Source: Brachypterus glaber (lineage: Eukaryota > Arthropoda > Insecta > Coleoptera > Kateretidae). From it: a DNA stretch of 64,000 nt. Shown in pieces: positions 50,701-54,888 of this stretch; the stretch's first letter is position 1; every line of letters begins with the position of its first letter. The translations under genes were made by a program, and so were the position numbers. Below the pieces are notes generated by a model. That model was not told where the DNA came from and searched no databases. It worked only from the letters and a program-made list of their open reading frames with translations. The DNA is taken from assembly GCA_958510825.1 (NCBI GenBank), contig OY294048.1, positions 21,221,589 to 21,285,588 on the forward strand. Direction: 5' to 3'.

Positions 50701-53557
50701 TTTTAATTTTATTAGGTTAGAATTACAAATATTCCTAAAATTGTAGTTAATAACATAAGTTTTACTGTAGTAGTAGTAGAAATGGATGTATTTTTAGACA
50801 TAAAGTCATTATTATATAGTTTTAGACAAAAAATTAAAATTATTATTTTTTGAAATGATAATTATTTACTATTTTTTTCTCTAAACATTGGATTTTTGAG
50901 TGGCGCATGATTTTTATGTTTGGTACAAAGTTTACTTTCACAGTAAAACTGCATATCCCATATGAATCTTACCTGATGGATGCTATATCTAAAGATTTTT
51001 ATATACTTTAATTATTAGGTTTATAACAAAGATTTTTCGCCATGTCCAAATTTATGATATCACTCCATAGAAAGGATAGAGTATTATAAAATAAAATTGA
51101 AAGAGAAAAACTACATTAATGCAGAATTCTGAAACGCCTACCTACTTTGTTTGCGCATGCGCAATATTCAATATTATTACTTAAATGCATCAAATTAGAA
51201 TATTTTTAGAAGCATGCTAAGAATATTCTTAAAAGTACATGTACCTACTTCTAAGAATATTCTTAACATGCTTCTTAAAACATTCTTATTTGATGCAGAG
51301 GCTTTTAAGAACCTTCTTAGGAACTCCCAGCACGATTAAAACGGTATCCTTTGCATTTCTTTAATCGTTCTTAGAATATCCTGAGCAAAATAGACATACT
51401 TCTAAGAAGCATGCTGTACTTCCGGCTATTTATTTTAAGAATATTCTTAGAAGGTTTTGGTGCTATCAGGGAAGTTGATAGCGAGAAACCTTAGGATACT
51501 TCGGGTGGGGCCCGTAAAATAATAATCAGGAGGACCCGCATTAAAATAAAATCGAAGGGTCCGCTTTGATTTTACAGAAAAGGTATGCTTAAAAAAATAA
51601 ATTAAAAGGACTCGCTGTGATTTTCCAGCAAGGGCCCGTAAAATAAATTAGAAGGGCCTGTATTAAAAGAAATTAGATGTGCCCGCTTTTTTTAATAAAA
51701 AAATAATAATAAAAATATAAATAATAAGTTGATAGCGAGGGCCCGTAGTACCCTTTGGGTGGGTAAAAATTTGATTAGGAGGGCCCGATTTTAAATAATT
51801 TAGTAGAGTTTGCTTTAATTTTATAGCAAAGGGCCTGTAAAAAGTATTTGGAAGGGCCCGCTTCGATTTTACAGAGGAGGCAAGGATGAACAAAAATTAA
51901 AAGGATCCGCTTTGATTTTTCAGCAAGGGCACGTAAAAAATAAATTGGAAAGGCCCGCATTAAAAGAAATTAAAAAAAAAGCTCTCTGATTTTCTAACAA
52001 ATGGCCCGTAAAAAATTAGAATTAGGTACCCGCTTTATTTTTTAAAAAATAAAAAATAATAAAAATATAAACAATAGCTTGAGAGCGAGGGCCCGTAGTA
52101 CACTTCGGGTTTGGCCCGGGCCGCTGTTGCCGCCCAGCGGCCCGGGCCATTCCGCCGCTGGTCATAACGCAGGATGCGTGCAAATGAGAGGCACATTTTT
52201 TGCTGCATTCTTTCCTACCCTGGTGGAAAATAACGTTAGAACGACTTGACCCAACCTTTAGATGAATGTGGTTTGAATGTTAGATGCCTAATGTTACGAA
52301 CTAACGTTAGAATAACGTTAGAGGTTTTGTCAAACGTTAGATAAACGTTATTTTAACGTTAGGCAACTAACGTTAGGAATTCTAACGTTAAAAACTGGGA
52401 CATTTATACATTAAATACGCGTTAGAAAAAACGTTTATCTAACGTTCATTTCTACTAGGCCCTAAAATATTTCCATTTATTTCTTTTTCTATGATTCTTT
52501 CCATAGCTTCAAGGGGTCATTATCTATCTTAGAAATTTTAAAAATAATCTTAAAAAAAAAAAATTATATAGAAAGAAAAAATATATCATTGTGAAATTTT
52601 GTAGGTATACCTAAACATATATGTTTATTCATATTCAAAGAAAACAAATAAAATTTCTTTAGATTTTTAAAGTGCCATTTTCTGGGCATAATTTTCTTTT
52701 AAAACATCAAAAAACGGTGGTCGCCATGATTCCGGCCGTTTGGATCGAATAAAAAAAAACAAAACGGGATATTATTCAGTACTGAAGTCGTTATAGCCCT
52801 ATCTAGAATATTTTTTTTTGGCCAAAAAATTACGAAATGGCGGATGTTTTTCAAAAATTTTCGAACATTTTCAAAGGCCAATTTTTTTTCCTCTAGGTAG
52901 GGCTATAGCGACTTTAATACTGAATAATATCCCGTTTTGTTTTTTTACTTCAGTCGATCCAAACGGCCGGAATCATGGCGACCACAGTTTTTTTATGCTT
53001 TTTTCAAAAAAAAAAAAAATTATGGCCAGAAAATGGTACTTTAAAAATCTAAAGAAATTTTATTTGTATCCTTTGAATATAAATAAACATACCTACAAAA
53101 TTTTATCTTTTTTCTTTCTATGTAAAAAAAATTTTTAAAAAAATGATTATTTTTATAATTTCTAAGGTAGAAAGACCCCTTAAAACCGTGTGTCAAACAA
53201 TAGTTTAGCAGGGCCTAAAATCAAAGATTTTTAATTTAAAGTAGTTTATTGACAACAAAAGTTATACAAAAGGCCATTGACCGAGGTCCTTCAGCCAGTA
53301 TTCAATATAAATAGTAATAGTAACAGTATGACTGTAAATAACAAAAATAAACTTTATGAAAAAAAAAAAAAAAATAAATAAATAACTTATTGTTTTGCAG
53401 CAAAAAAGATTTATCCGAAAAAGTCGCATTTTTGTATCGTGTAAAACCGATAAATAGATTTTTATACTTCTCTCGATATATCGCTCATCAGCTCACGTAA
53501 TCCATCTGGTACAACATAAATATATTTAGCACAATGTCTTTGAAGCATGAAATTCAT
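17691..53557 (-). CDS. RIIa/IQ-motif protein (SPA17/CABYR-like), 10 exons
   Basis: Ten minus-strand exons join to a 473-residue reading frame: 53468-53557, 48983-49067, 45750-45923, 40513-40766, 33816-33955, 31823-32109, 31360-31581, 24077-24139, 22012-22065, 17691-17743. Exon lengths sum to 1422 nt including the stop, and each donor/acceptor pair has the same phase (0,1,1,0,2,1,1,1,1). Residues about 16-50 form an RIIa-type dimerisation/docking domain (VPDGLREL, then SEDIYTFIADYLDAL). Residues about 88-211 hold three IQ-like segments (VIQHVFKK, IIQIAYKNFKQR, MIKAAYKGYFTRR). The remainder is Glu-rich and probably disordered. Known proteins with this order (SPA17, CABYR, ropporins) bind A-kinase anchoring or radial-spoke partners in sperm flagella and cilia, so a flagellar role is inferred, not shown. 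Additional small exons in the long introns cannot be excluded. The domain assignment is solid; the exact orthologue is not. Confidence 0.82.
18305..18445. repeat. Minisatellite, unit ACATCTCTACTCCGTA
   Basis: About eight 15-16-bp units with two alternating forms (ACATCTCTACTCC and ACAACTCTACTCC). Mirror array at 18718-18850. Confidence 0.88.
18718..18850. repeat. Inverted mirror of the ACATCTCTACTCC array
   Basis: About eight units of GGAGTAGAGATGTTAC in reverse orientation, same order of variants as 18305-18445, separated by about 270 bp. Confidence 0.88.
19984..20118. mobile_element. 135-bp Harbinger-like MITE, copy 2
   Basis: Same length and ends as the copy at 742-876 (one end GGGTCAC, the other intact), flanked by TTA at 19981-19983 and 20119-20121. 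Internal sequence is nearly identical (GTTTAAGTTAAAAATGCTGC). Confidence 0.82.
20530..20820. repeat. Dispersed repeat, ATAACTTTTTTG / AGACGGAC family
   Basis: Contains GGAGTCGATCG, GTTATCGTGTTTAC, ACGGACAGACGG and ends GCGCTGTGAATAGTATA. Related copies: 19180-19450, 26600-27115, 32940-33260, 35215-35370, 42798-43465. A/T-rich filler between conserved blocks gives spurious Lys/Phe-rich frames. Confidence 0.6.
20930..21172. mobile_element. Fold-back element, AAACTTCTCTAAGGGTCCT
   Basis: AAACTTCTCTAAGGGTCCT at 20939 pairs with AAGGGTCCTACTTAGAGAAG at 21073, then TCATATTTTCAG, ACACCTAAATGAAAATTTTA and AGTCCACCCTA. The same blocks recur at 1440-1530, 38311-38430 and 39330-39410. Confidence 0.62.
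21331..21600. repeat. Two identical 135-bp tandem units
   Basis: 21331-21465 and 21466-21600 read identically (TTATTAAGGTCACTAAATCG to GAAAATAAAAATGTAAATAT). No differences seen, so a recent duplication or an assembly duplication. Confidence 0.92.
21735..21990. repeat. Dispersed repeat, GTGATACATCATTTTAAAG
   Basis: GGTGGCAGGGGGTAAGGGGG and GTGATACATCATTTTAAAG match 43905-43960; the plus-strand frame through it has no recognisable product. It ends about 25-50 bp from the donor side of exon 9. Confidence 0.5.
22012..22065 (-). CDS. RIIa/IQ gene, exon 9 (54-nt cassette)
   Basis: Encodes 18 residues (split Val, then PDEETTTGAKTDRTDVT). Acceptor TTTTTTATAG|TT and donor ACAG|GTAATA are phase 1/1, again divisible by three. 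Confidence 0.74.
22075..22800. other. No feature recognised
   Basis: AT-rich part of intron 8 of the RIIa/IQ gene; no coding segment, no inverted repeat seen. Confidence 0.4.
22805..23910. mobile_element. Fold-back/tandem repeat, CCCCAAGGAAAGTCT ends
   Basis: A roughly 270-bp unit (GGAAAGTCTCGCGTAAGTTA, CTGCTGCCAACAAAATAATA) is present twice, at 22813 and 23078. An inverted part (AGACTTTCCCTGGGGAAAGT at 23552) and a second inverted block (CAGACAGACCGACAG at 23450 against 23650) follow. Homopolymer A/T makes a Lys/Phe-rich frame (22963-23385) that is not a gene. Confidence 0.65.
24077..24139 (-). CDS. RIIa/IQ gene, exon 8 (63-nt cassette)
   Basis: Encodes 21 acidic residues (VEENDPVEKVAQEESQTKAV plus the split Val). 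Acceptor TTTTCAG|TT and donor GTTG|GTAAGT are phase 1/1. A 1.56-kb inverted-repeat element starts 29 bp upstream of the acceptor. Confidence 0.77.
24169..25730. mobile_element. 1.56-kb element, GGGGAACAGGGGGCACAGTG ends
   Basis: Left GGGGAACAGGGGGCACAGTG then AGTC; right complement. Short variants of CACTGTGCC/GACTCACTGTACCCC recur at 24545-24615 and 25485-25545. Two other repeats are nested inside: a GGGAAATCTTGTGGG repeat (about 24650-25200) and a SINE in it. Begins 29 bp from exon 8. Confidence 0.75.
24785..25055 (+). mobile_element. tRNA-derived SINE, copy 1
   Basis: Pol III A box TGGTGTAGTGG (24795-24805) and B box GTTCGATTC (24850-24858). A tRNA-like head ending GGCGCCGA is followed by a body shared with copy 2 (TTGCCTTTTTCAGTTAATTA ... 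TACTACTAGCC ... AGAATAGTACGAGGTTAAA). Its host repeat is uninterrupted at 27940-28200, so the SINE is the younger insertion. Confidence 0.85.
25745..26245. mobile_element. 500-bp fold-back element
   Basis: TACACGGTTCACCTGGGCGA and complement at the ends; arms of about 150 bp pair closely (CCACGAAATTTTTATTTAAA, TTTTACGATTTTCTTTCAAA). Loop about 25910-26090. Confidence 0.82.
26600..27115. repeat. Dispersed repeat, ATAACTTTTTTG family copy
   Basis: A/T homopolymer tracts, TTTTTGGGGGGATTAC, GTTACGTTAATCGG, TTTGTATTCAAGAATTTTTT and an end in GCGCTGTATATAGTATAATA. Same order of blocks as 42798-43465. Confidence 0.6.
27365..28203. repeat. 98-bp array 1 with AAAATGGGAAAGC ends
   Basis: Leader ACACTGCCCAGTAAAAGAGC then TTTCCCATTTTT. 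About five to six units of period 98 follow (CAGCAACCTCAAAAACCCC, TTTTCACGAAAACTACCCC). The right part is unrelated repeat (TAAAGCGTTCTTAAGTTATC...) and ends AAAATGGGAAAGC, the inverse of the leader. Spurious frames in both strands. Confidence 0.78.
28856..29262. mobile_element. 0.4-kb fold-back element
   Basis: AAACCAAAAATAAAATAATT and GGGCGAAACGTTTTTTAATC at the left pair with CGTTTCGCCCTATAGATTAT and TTTTTGGTTT at the right; CACGTGACC lies inside each arm. Confidence 0.72.
29773..29871. mobile_element. 99-bp hairpin
   Basis: GGGCTTCATGACATAGAGGC and CTTATACGCCATTTTTTTTT pair with AAAAAAATGGTTTATACGCC and TATGTTATGAAGCC. Confidence 0.75.
29917..30062. mobile_element. 146-bp MITE, GGGAACGTTCAAGTATTACG ends
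   Basis: Inverted ends GGGAACGTTCAAGTATTACG and complement, flanked by TAC on both sides (29914-29916, 30063-30065). Inserted at the very edge of the AACGTTAG element that starts at 30063. Confidence 0.8.
30063..30933. mobile_element. AACGTTAG-rich element, copy 1
   Basis: Ends TACCCTAGTAGAAATTTAAC and TTTTCTACCAGGGTA. AACGTTA/TAACGTT-like octamers recur throughout. Non-coding. Relatives at 52215-52464 and 63442 onward. Confidence 0.75.
30934..31359. other. No feature recognised
   Basis: AT-rich part of intron 7 of the RIIa/IQ gene. Confidence 0.4.
31360..31581 (-). CDS. RIIa/IQ gene, exon 7 (acidic)
   Basis: Encodes 74 residues rich in Glu and Pro (DEPINGEMAIVEPAIGDQ...). Acceptor ATTCTATAG|AC and donor CTGG|GTATTT are both phase 1 and the length (222) is a multiple of three, so it could be skipped without breaking the frame. 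Separated from exon 6 by a 241-bp intron, the shortest of the gene. Confidence 0.78.
31823..32109 (-). CDS. RIIa/IQ gene, exon 6 (acidic)
   Basis: Encodes 95 residues after a split Thr: a Lys-rich start (DDKESLKKASG), a short helix (SEVFKRMEKMFDQKKIEER), then long Glu/Val runs (EEVEVEEVEEVVEVEEV). Acceptor TTTCTTTAG|A is phase 2; donor GAAG|GTATAC is phase 1. Probably disordered or coiled-coil; no catalytic motif. Confidence 0.8.
32170..32935. other. No feature recognised
   Basis: AT-rich part of intron 5 of the RIIa/IQ gene; short reiterated ATATTATACG at 32695-32725. Confidence 0.4.
32940..33260. repeat. Dispersed repeat, ATAACTTTTTTG family copy
   Basis: CCCCCAATAACTTTTTTGTG, GATCAGATTGTTCGTACTTA, GACATCGGACGG and TTATCCAAGACTTTC follow the same order as other copies. 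Confidence 0.6.
33447..33577. mobile_element. 131-bp hairpin MITE, copy 2
   Basis: CCCTGCTGAAAATGATGGGT to CATTTTCAATAGGG, flanked by TA on each side (TA target duplication as in Tc1/mariner-derived elements). Lies in intron 5 of the RIIa/IQ gene. Confidence 0.78.
33816..33955 (-). CDS. RIIa/IQ gene, exon 5
   Basis: Begins AAYKGYFTRRVLKR, completing an IQ motif started at the end of exon 4, then becomes strongly acidic (EEQEEEEIIEEEYE). Acceptor TTGGTTAG|GCA is phase 0. Donor TCAAC|GTATGA is a weaker site in phase 2 that matches the next acceptor. Confidence 0.82.
34668..35075. mobile_element. Nested inverted repeat with AGAGTGGGGGAGAGTGCC core
   Basis: Outer pair CGCGTTATTAAAGGCTGTAG / complement; inner pair AGGTAGAGTGGGGGAGAGTG at 34733 and complement at 35021-35041. 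The CTCTACAGCCTT..ATAACGCGA motif is also inside the MITE at 49926. Confidence 0.65.
35927..36347. mobile_element. 0.42-kb MITE nested in fold-back arm
   Basis: CGGAAAAAAAAAATTATAGC ... TATAGCGC..TTTCTTTCCG interrupts the right arm, which would otherwise read GTGGCACCCACTCAATTT as in the left arm. Confidence 0.68.
36960..36981. repeat. Perfect 22-bp palindrome
   Basis: Half-site TCTCGTGGTCT followed directly by its complement, no loop. Flanked by another small hairpin (ATCAAGG..CCTTGAT) at 36993-37012. Confidence 0.85.
37261..37439. mobile_element. 179-bp MITE, TACTGGAA ends
   Basis: TACTGGAAGTTCAATAAAAC and complement, flanked by TA. The centre is GC-richer (CGACTCGCGTAAGTTCGTCG). Confidence 0.8.
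37440..38310. other. No gene recognised
   Basis: AT-rich part of intron 4 of the RIIa/IQ gene. AAAATTATTAAATAATTT is repeated at 37533 and 37565. Confidence 0.4.
38311..38640. repeat. Dispersed repeat in two known blocks
   Basis: 38311-38430 is the inverse of the AGTCCACCCTA/CACCTAAATGAAAATTTT blocks at 21110-21172; 38450-38640 is the inverse of 3040-3260. The SINE at 38642 abuts it. Confidence 0.55.
38642..38895 (+). mobile_element. tRNA-derived SINE, copy 2
   Basis: A box TAGCTCAGCGG (38650-38660), B box GTTCAAACC (38706-38714). The body is nearly identical to copy 1 from GCACCGATTGCCTTTTTCAG onward, but the head is clearly a different tRNA-like sequence. Confidence 0.85.
39412..40104. 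repeat. 98-bp array 2 with AAAATGGGAAAGC ends
   Basis: Same leader (ACACTGCCCAGTAAAGAAGC) and unit as 27365-28203, about seven units, same closing AAAATGGGAAAGC. Flanks (AATTTTAAGCCAGTAAA and AAGGTCCACCCTA) are the two sides of a dispersed element, so the array sits inside it. Confidence 0.8.
40148..40246. mobile_element. 100-bp hairpin, GTTGGTATTACTAGTAAAAG
   Basis: ACTAGAAAAGTTAAGGTTGG... at 40148 pairs with its complement ending at 40246. Confidence 0.75.
40513..40766 (-). CDS. RIIa/IQ gene, exon 4
   Basis: Encodes residues 117-201, with an IQ-like motif (IIQIAYKNFKQRK) and LYRKTGVPKEEADRAATMIK. The acceptor TTGTTAAG|AG is phase 1. The donor AAG|GTAAGG is phase 0 and splits a second IQ motif across the exon 4/5 junction. 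Plus-strand open reading in this interval is antisense shadow. Confidence 0.85.
40816..40934. mobile_element. 119-bp hairpin MITE, AAGAACATAAA family copy 1
   Basis: AAGGCATATCCAGAAGCTCG pairs with its complement; CCAATCACGGCATCGCA in the middle. Starts 50 bp upstream of the exon 4 acceptor. Confidence 0.76.
41350..41930. repeat. Four alternating inverted ~155-bp units
   Basis: The block GGGGTCGCTGAAACCGAATC / GACCTCAGAATTGCTCCATC appears as +, -, +, - at about 41410, 41540, 41710 and 41850, each with ACGCATTTTTATATTTT and GCACATGAATTTTT. Confidence 0.85.
42018..42397. mobile_element. Element with TACCGTCTAGTGGGGTGAGT ends
   Basis: Left TACCGTCTAGTGGGGTGAGT, right complement. The motif GACTTCGGAC / GTCCGAAGTC occurs twice near each end. 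A hairpin MITE is nested inside. Confidence 0.78.
42092..42245. mobile_element. 154-bp hairpin MITE, AAGAACATAAA family copy 2
   Basis: GCATAAGAACATAAAACATA with GCCGTGATTGGCTTGATGGG in the middle and complement at the right. It lies inside the element at 42018-42397. Confidence 0.76.
42798..43465. repeat. Dispersed repeat, most complete ATAACTTTTTTG copy
   Basis: GCCGTGAAGATATGTAATGC, CATTATATACTATTCACAG, A/T tracts, CCATAACTTTTTTG twice, AAGTCGATCGG, GACATCAGACGGACG. The first 70 bp is the uninterrupted version of the target hit by the element at 17851. A LINE 3' fragment (GGGCTATTGACCGAAGTCCT) lies at 42925-42950. Confidence 0.62.
43465..45692. mobile_element. 2.2-kb fold-back element
   Basis: Left CAAATCTAGC and AAAAATAGCAAAACCAAC, right complement ending CTAGCTAGATTTG. 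The pairing covers about 230 bp (e.g. CCTTGGATATTACATGTTTA). It contains the element at 43804-44725. Its right end is 58 bp from the donor side of exon 3. Confidence 0.75.
43804..44725. mobile_element. 0.9-kb nested inverted repeat
   Basis: GTTAACTTTTGAACGAGTGG at the left pairs with CTCGTTCAAAAGTTAAGAGG at the right. The outer motif GTGACTTTTGGACCTCACT also occurs at 41292. It contains the GTGATACATAATTTTAAAAG dispersed repeat. Confidence 0.62.
45750..45923 (-). CDS. RIIa/IQ gene, exon 3
   Basis: Encodes residues 59-116, including LLEKTGIGFEDADRIVSVIQ, which resembles a segment of exon 4 and looks like a repeated helical module. Acceptor TTTTTAG|TTG and donor GCTG|GTAGGT are both phase 1. 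A GGGGCTGTCC element begins 29 bp upstream of the acceptor, so the branch point must lie in about 29 nt or within the element. Confidence 0.82.
45953..46507. mobile_element. 555-bp element, GGGGCTGTCC ends
   Basis: Ends GGGGCTGTCC + ATATATTACGTAACGC and complement, flanked by TTA (45950-45952, 46508-46510). G-runs inside. The 3-bp TTA and GGG ends fit PIF/Harbinger-type elements. Begins 29 bp from exon 3. Confidence 0.84.
46511..47320. other. No gene recognised
   Basis: AT-rich; (AT)n at 46656-46674 and long A/T tracts at 46865-47160. Confidence 0.45.
47321..47473. mobile_element. 153-bp hairpin MITE
   Basis: TCAGGCCTATTCACATGTAC plus CATTGAGATTGAAAT pairs with its complement; CAATATTGACGAAAATTGC inside both arms. 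Confidence 0.8.
47942..48949. mobile_element. 1.0-kb element with reiterated GGTTAACTGG
   Basis: TATGGGGGAAGTCGGGGTTA at the left and complement at the right. GGTTAACTGG(A/T)CC or its complement occurs at least ten times. A hairpin (AGTGGACAAAAAGTCTAA) is nested at 48705-48798. Ends 33 bp from the exon 2 donor. Confidence 0.84.
48983..49067 (-). CDS. RIIa/IQ gene, exon 2
   Basis: Encodes 28 residues completing the RIIa domain (SEDIYTFIADYLDALMLTR). Acceptor TACTGTTAAG|GTC is phase 0 and donor AGAG|GTAAGA is phase 1. The exon 1/2 junction falls inside the first helix and restores the family pattern ...SREVLRSQ. A hairpin element ends about 33 bp beyond the donor. Confidence 0.87.
49140..49850. 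mobile_element. 0.7-kb fold-back, relative of the ACACCCTGTA elements
   Basis: CAGTAACTGCCATGTCAAAA pairs with TTTTGGCATGCCAGTTATTG; GCCCTAAGGGAGCTACG pairs with GTAGCTCCCTTAGGGCTC. Followed by CACCCTGTATGTA. Confidence 0.75.
49926..50165. mobile_element. 240-bp MITE, GGGAACGTTCAAGTATTACG ends
   Basis: Same ends as 29917-30062, flanked by TTA (49923-49925, 50166-50168). The inner palindrome AGCCAAAATATGAAATCTCT is unrelated to the first copy but shared with 34690-34730. Confidence 0.86.
50190..52130. repeat. GGGCCCG tandem array, ~250-340 bp units
   Basis: Four unit starts with TGATAGCGAGGGCCCGTAG (50197, 51476, 51726, 52081), each followed by ACTTCGGGTGGGGCCCGTAA and AGGAGGGCCCGCATTAAAAT-like blocks. 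Interrupted by the element at 50362-51470. Confidence 0.75.
50362..51470. mobile_element. 1.1-kb element, CCTGATAACAC ends, rich in TTCTTAGAATATTC
   Basis: CCTGATAACAC at the left and GTGCTATCAGG at the right. Dozens of TTAGAATATT/AATATTCTTA-like decamers; a roughly 97-bp tandem duplication at 50500-50690. A perfect TGCGCATGCGCA lies at 51152-51163. Confidence 0.65.
52215..52464. mobile_element. AACGTTAG-rich element, copy 2
   Basis: TACCCTGGTGGAAAATAACG to CATTTCTACTAGG; twelve or so AACGTTA octamers in 250 bp. Confidence 0.75.
52500..53190. mobile_element. 0.7-kb fold-back element
   Basis: AAGGGGTCATTATCTATCTT pairs with AAGGTAGAAAGACCCCTT; CCATGATTCCGGCCGTTTGG pairs with CCAAACGGCCGGAATCATGG. 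Loop about 52815-52895. Lies in intron 1 of the RIIa/IQ gene. Confidence 0.82.
53245..53400 (-). mobile_element. LINE 3'-end remnant
   Basis: GGCCATTGACCGAGGTCCTT is the reverse complement of the region after the LINE at 55820-58255 (AAGACCTCGGTTGATAGCC at 58202). It ends in a poly(A)/AATAAAT tract. A similar remnant is at 42925-42950. Confidence 0.5.
53468..53557 (-). CDS. RIIa/IQ gene, exon 1 (start codon)
   Basis: Encodes 30 residues ending DGLRELMSDISRE, the first helix of the RIIa fold. ATG at 53557 is the first Met after an in-frame TAG upstream; a second Met at residue 4 is also possible. The donor reads GAA|GTATAA, phase 0. It faces the Drosha start across about 960 bp. Confidence 0.8.
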
Positions 53558-53779
53558 CTTAAAAGTATACGATTCTAGTTTAAAACAAATTGACAACTAT
53601 TGTCAAATTACCAATACCTTATTGTCAAAATACATTTTTTTACCTTTGTGGATGGTCAAATAACATTGAAATTCAAGGATATCGTGTGCCCAAATAGATT
53701 TTTTTTTAATTACCGATACAAATATTACAGAAGAACCATAGAAAATACCGAAAAAGGGGCTAATGGGAGAAAAGTATTC

Positions 53780-54360
53780 CGAGGTCTACGCATGCGCTGG
53801 GTTTTGTGCTGGCAGAGATCAACTTTTTATTTTGTGGTGCTGGTTTGGTGTTTTTTTTTTAATGGAAGGCCTTGGTTTTTACGTTAACGTTGGTTTGGTT
53901 TTGTACCACAAAATTAGAAAGAGTTTTTTTAATTTTGTGTTTAGTACTGGTTTGGTGTTTTTTTTTTTAATTGTTTATGTTATTAATAATAATAACTTAT
54001 TATGTTGATTTCTGCTAACGCATGCGCAGATGGTAGAATACTTTCCTCCCGTTGGCTTAGAAGCGGCTAATTGCAGCTCTCCACGCCGGAGTTTGTTTTG
54101 GCATGCGCAGTTTAGCACGACACGGTATAAAGATCTGCATATAACCGCTCCTGTTAGGAGCGCCTATGTGCAGCTCTTTATGCAACGTTTTTGATAAACT
54201 GCGCATGCGCTGACCGTTCTTCAATATGTTATTTTAAATAAAAAACATTTTTTTACAACAAAAAAAACACCAAACAGACGCCAAACCAACGTTAACGTAA
54301 ACCAAGGCCCCTTCATTAAAAAAAAGACCAAACGACAAAAAACCAAAACAAAATCTTGCA
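53780..54360. repeat. Inverted-repeat DNA in the divergent promoter
   Basis: Left part (53830-53905) has TTTGGTGTTTTTTTTT, AATGG and ACGTTAACGTTGG; right part (54260-54350) has its reverse complement (CCAACGTTAACGTAAACC, CATTAAAAAAAA). CGCATGCGC lies near both ends. It is the same motif family as the arrays at 9400-9930. Confidence 0.6.
54200..54211. promoter_or_regulatory. NRF1/Ewg-like palindrome
   Basis: TGCGCATGCGCT matches 11 of 12 positions of the NRF1 consensus palindrome (YGCGCAYGCGCR). Similar cores occur at 53789-53797, 54019-54027 and 54101-54108. The insect NRF1 homologue is Erect wing. Binding is inferred from motif only. Confidence 0.45.
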
Positions 54361-54520
54361 TACAGAGCTGCATTTAGGCGCTTGTCTCCTGTTAGCTCTA
54401 CGCAATACCAAAGAATCGATTTTTACCCATCCCTAAATTAAAATGTCAAAGTTTTAAGGTTATGTTATTGATTGAAGCAGTCAAAATAAGTTTGTTGTTT
54501 TTATGTAGGTTTCTCTAAGT

Positions 54521-54888
54521 ATGGGCGATCAATGGGCATATAATCCCGTATATTATCCAGCGCCAGATACGAGTTATCCACCTCCGCATTTGGAGAGACA
54601 ATTGAGTGAGCCAACAACTACAAATAGTAATTTTCCACAACAACCTCTGTTGGTGCCAGACTACCCACCCCCTATTAACCATAATTTTAATGTTCCTCCT
54701 CCCAATATACCTAGTCATGATACTACATATAACATAATTAATTATAATACAACTTATCAGAATTACCAAACACCCCCAGCCAATGATTATGCTTCTGAAT
54801 TGGAGTCGTACAAACAATCAAAAGTTGCAAGGGATAATTATAAATTGGATGAGAAAAGTGTGGAAGCCTATTATGCAGATTATATAAG
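54521..54888 (+). CDS. drosha: Drosha exon 1 (proline-rich N-terminus)
   Basis: Encodes MGDQWAYNPVYYPAPDTSYP and a low-complexity P/N/Y region. Donor ATAAG|GTAATT is phase 2. A TAG in frame 12 nt upstream fixes the start. The TTTTTATGTAG just before could itself be a 3' splice site of a 5'UTR intron. Confidence 0.78.

Larger units (their letters stand above)
53558..54520. promoter_or_regulatory. Divergent promoter interval, RIIa/IQ gene and Drosha
   Basis: The two start codons face away from each other across 963 bp, so both promoters must lie here unless far upstream UTR exons exist. The interval holds four GCATGCGC-type palindromes (53789, 54019, 54101, 54201) and an imperfect inverted repeat of a GTTAACGTAAACC motif. 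No clear TATA box is placed where it would be decisive. A five-codon uORF (ATG TCA AAG TTT TAA) lies at 54443-54457 if the region is transcribed with Drosha. Confidence 0.5.

Noticed and set aside
51152..51163. TGCGCATGCGCA as a promoter element
   Set aside because: Perfect NRF1-type palindrome, but inside a repeat within intron 1 with no start site nearby; kept only as an element property.
54515..54817. Minus-strand 100-residue frame
   Set aside because: Antisense shadow of Drosha exon 1.
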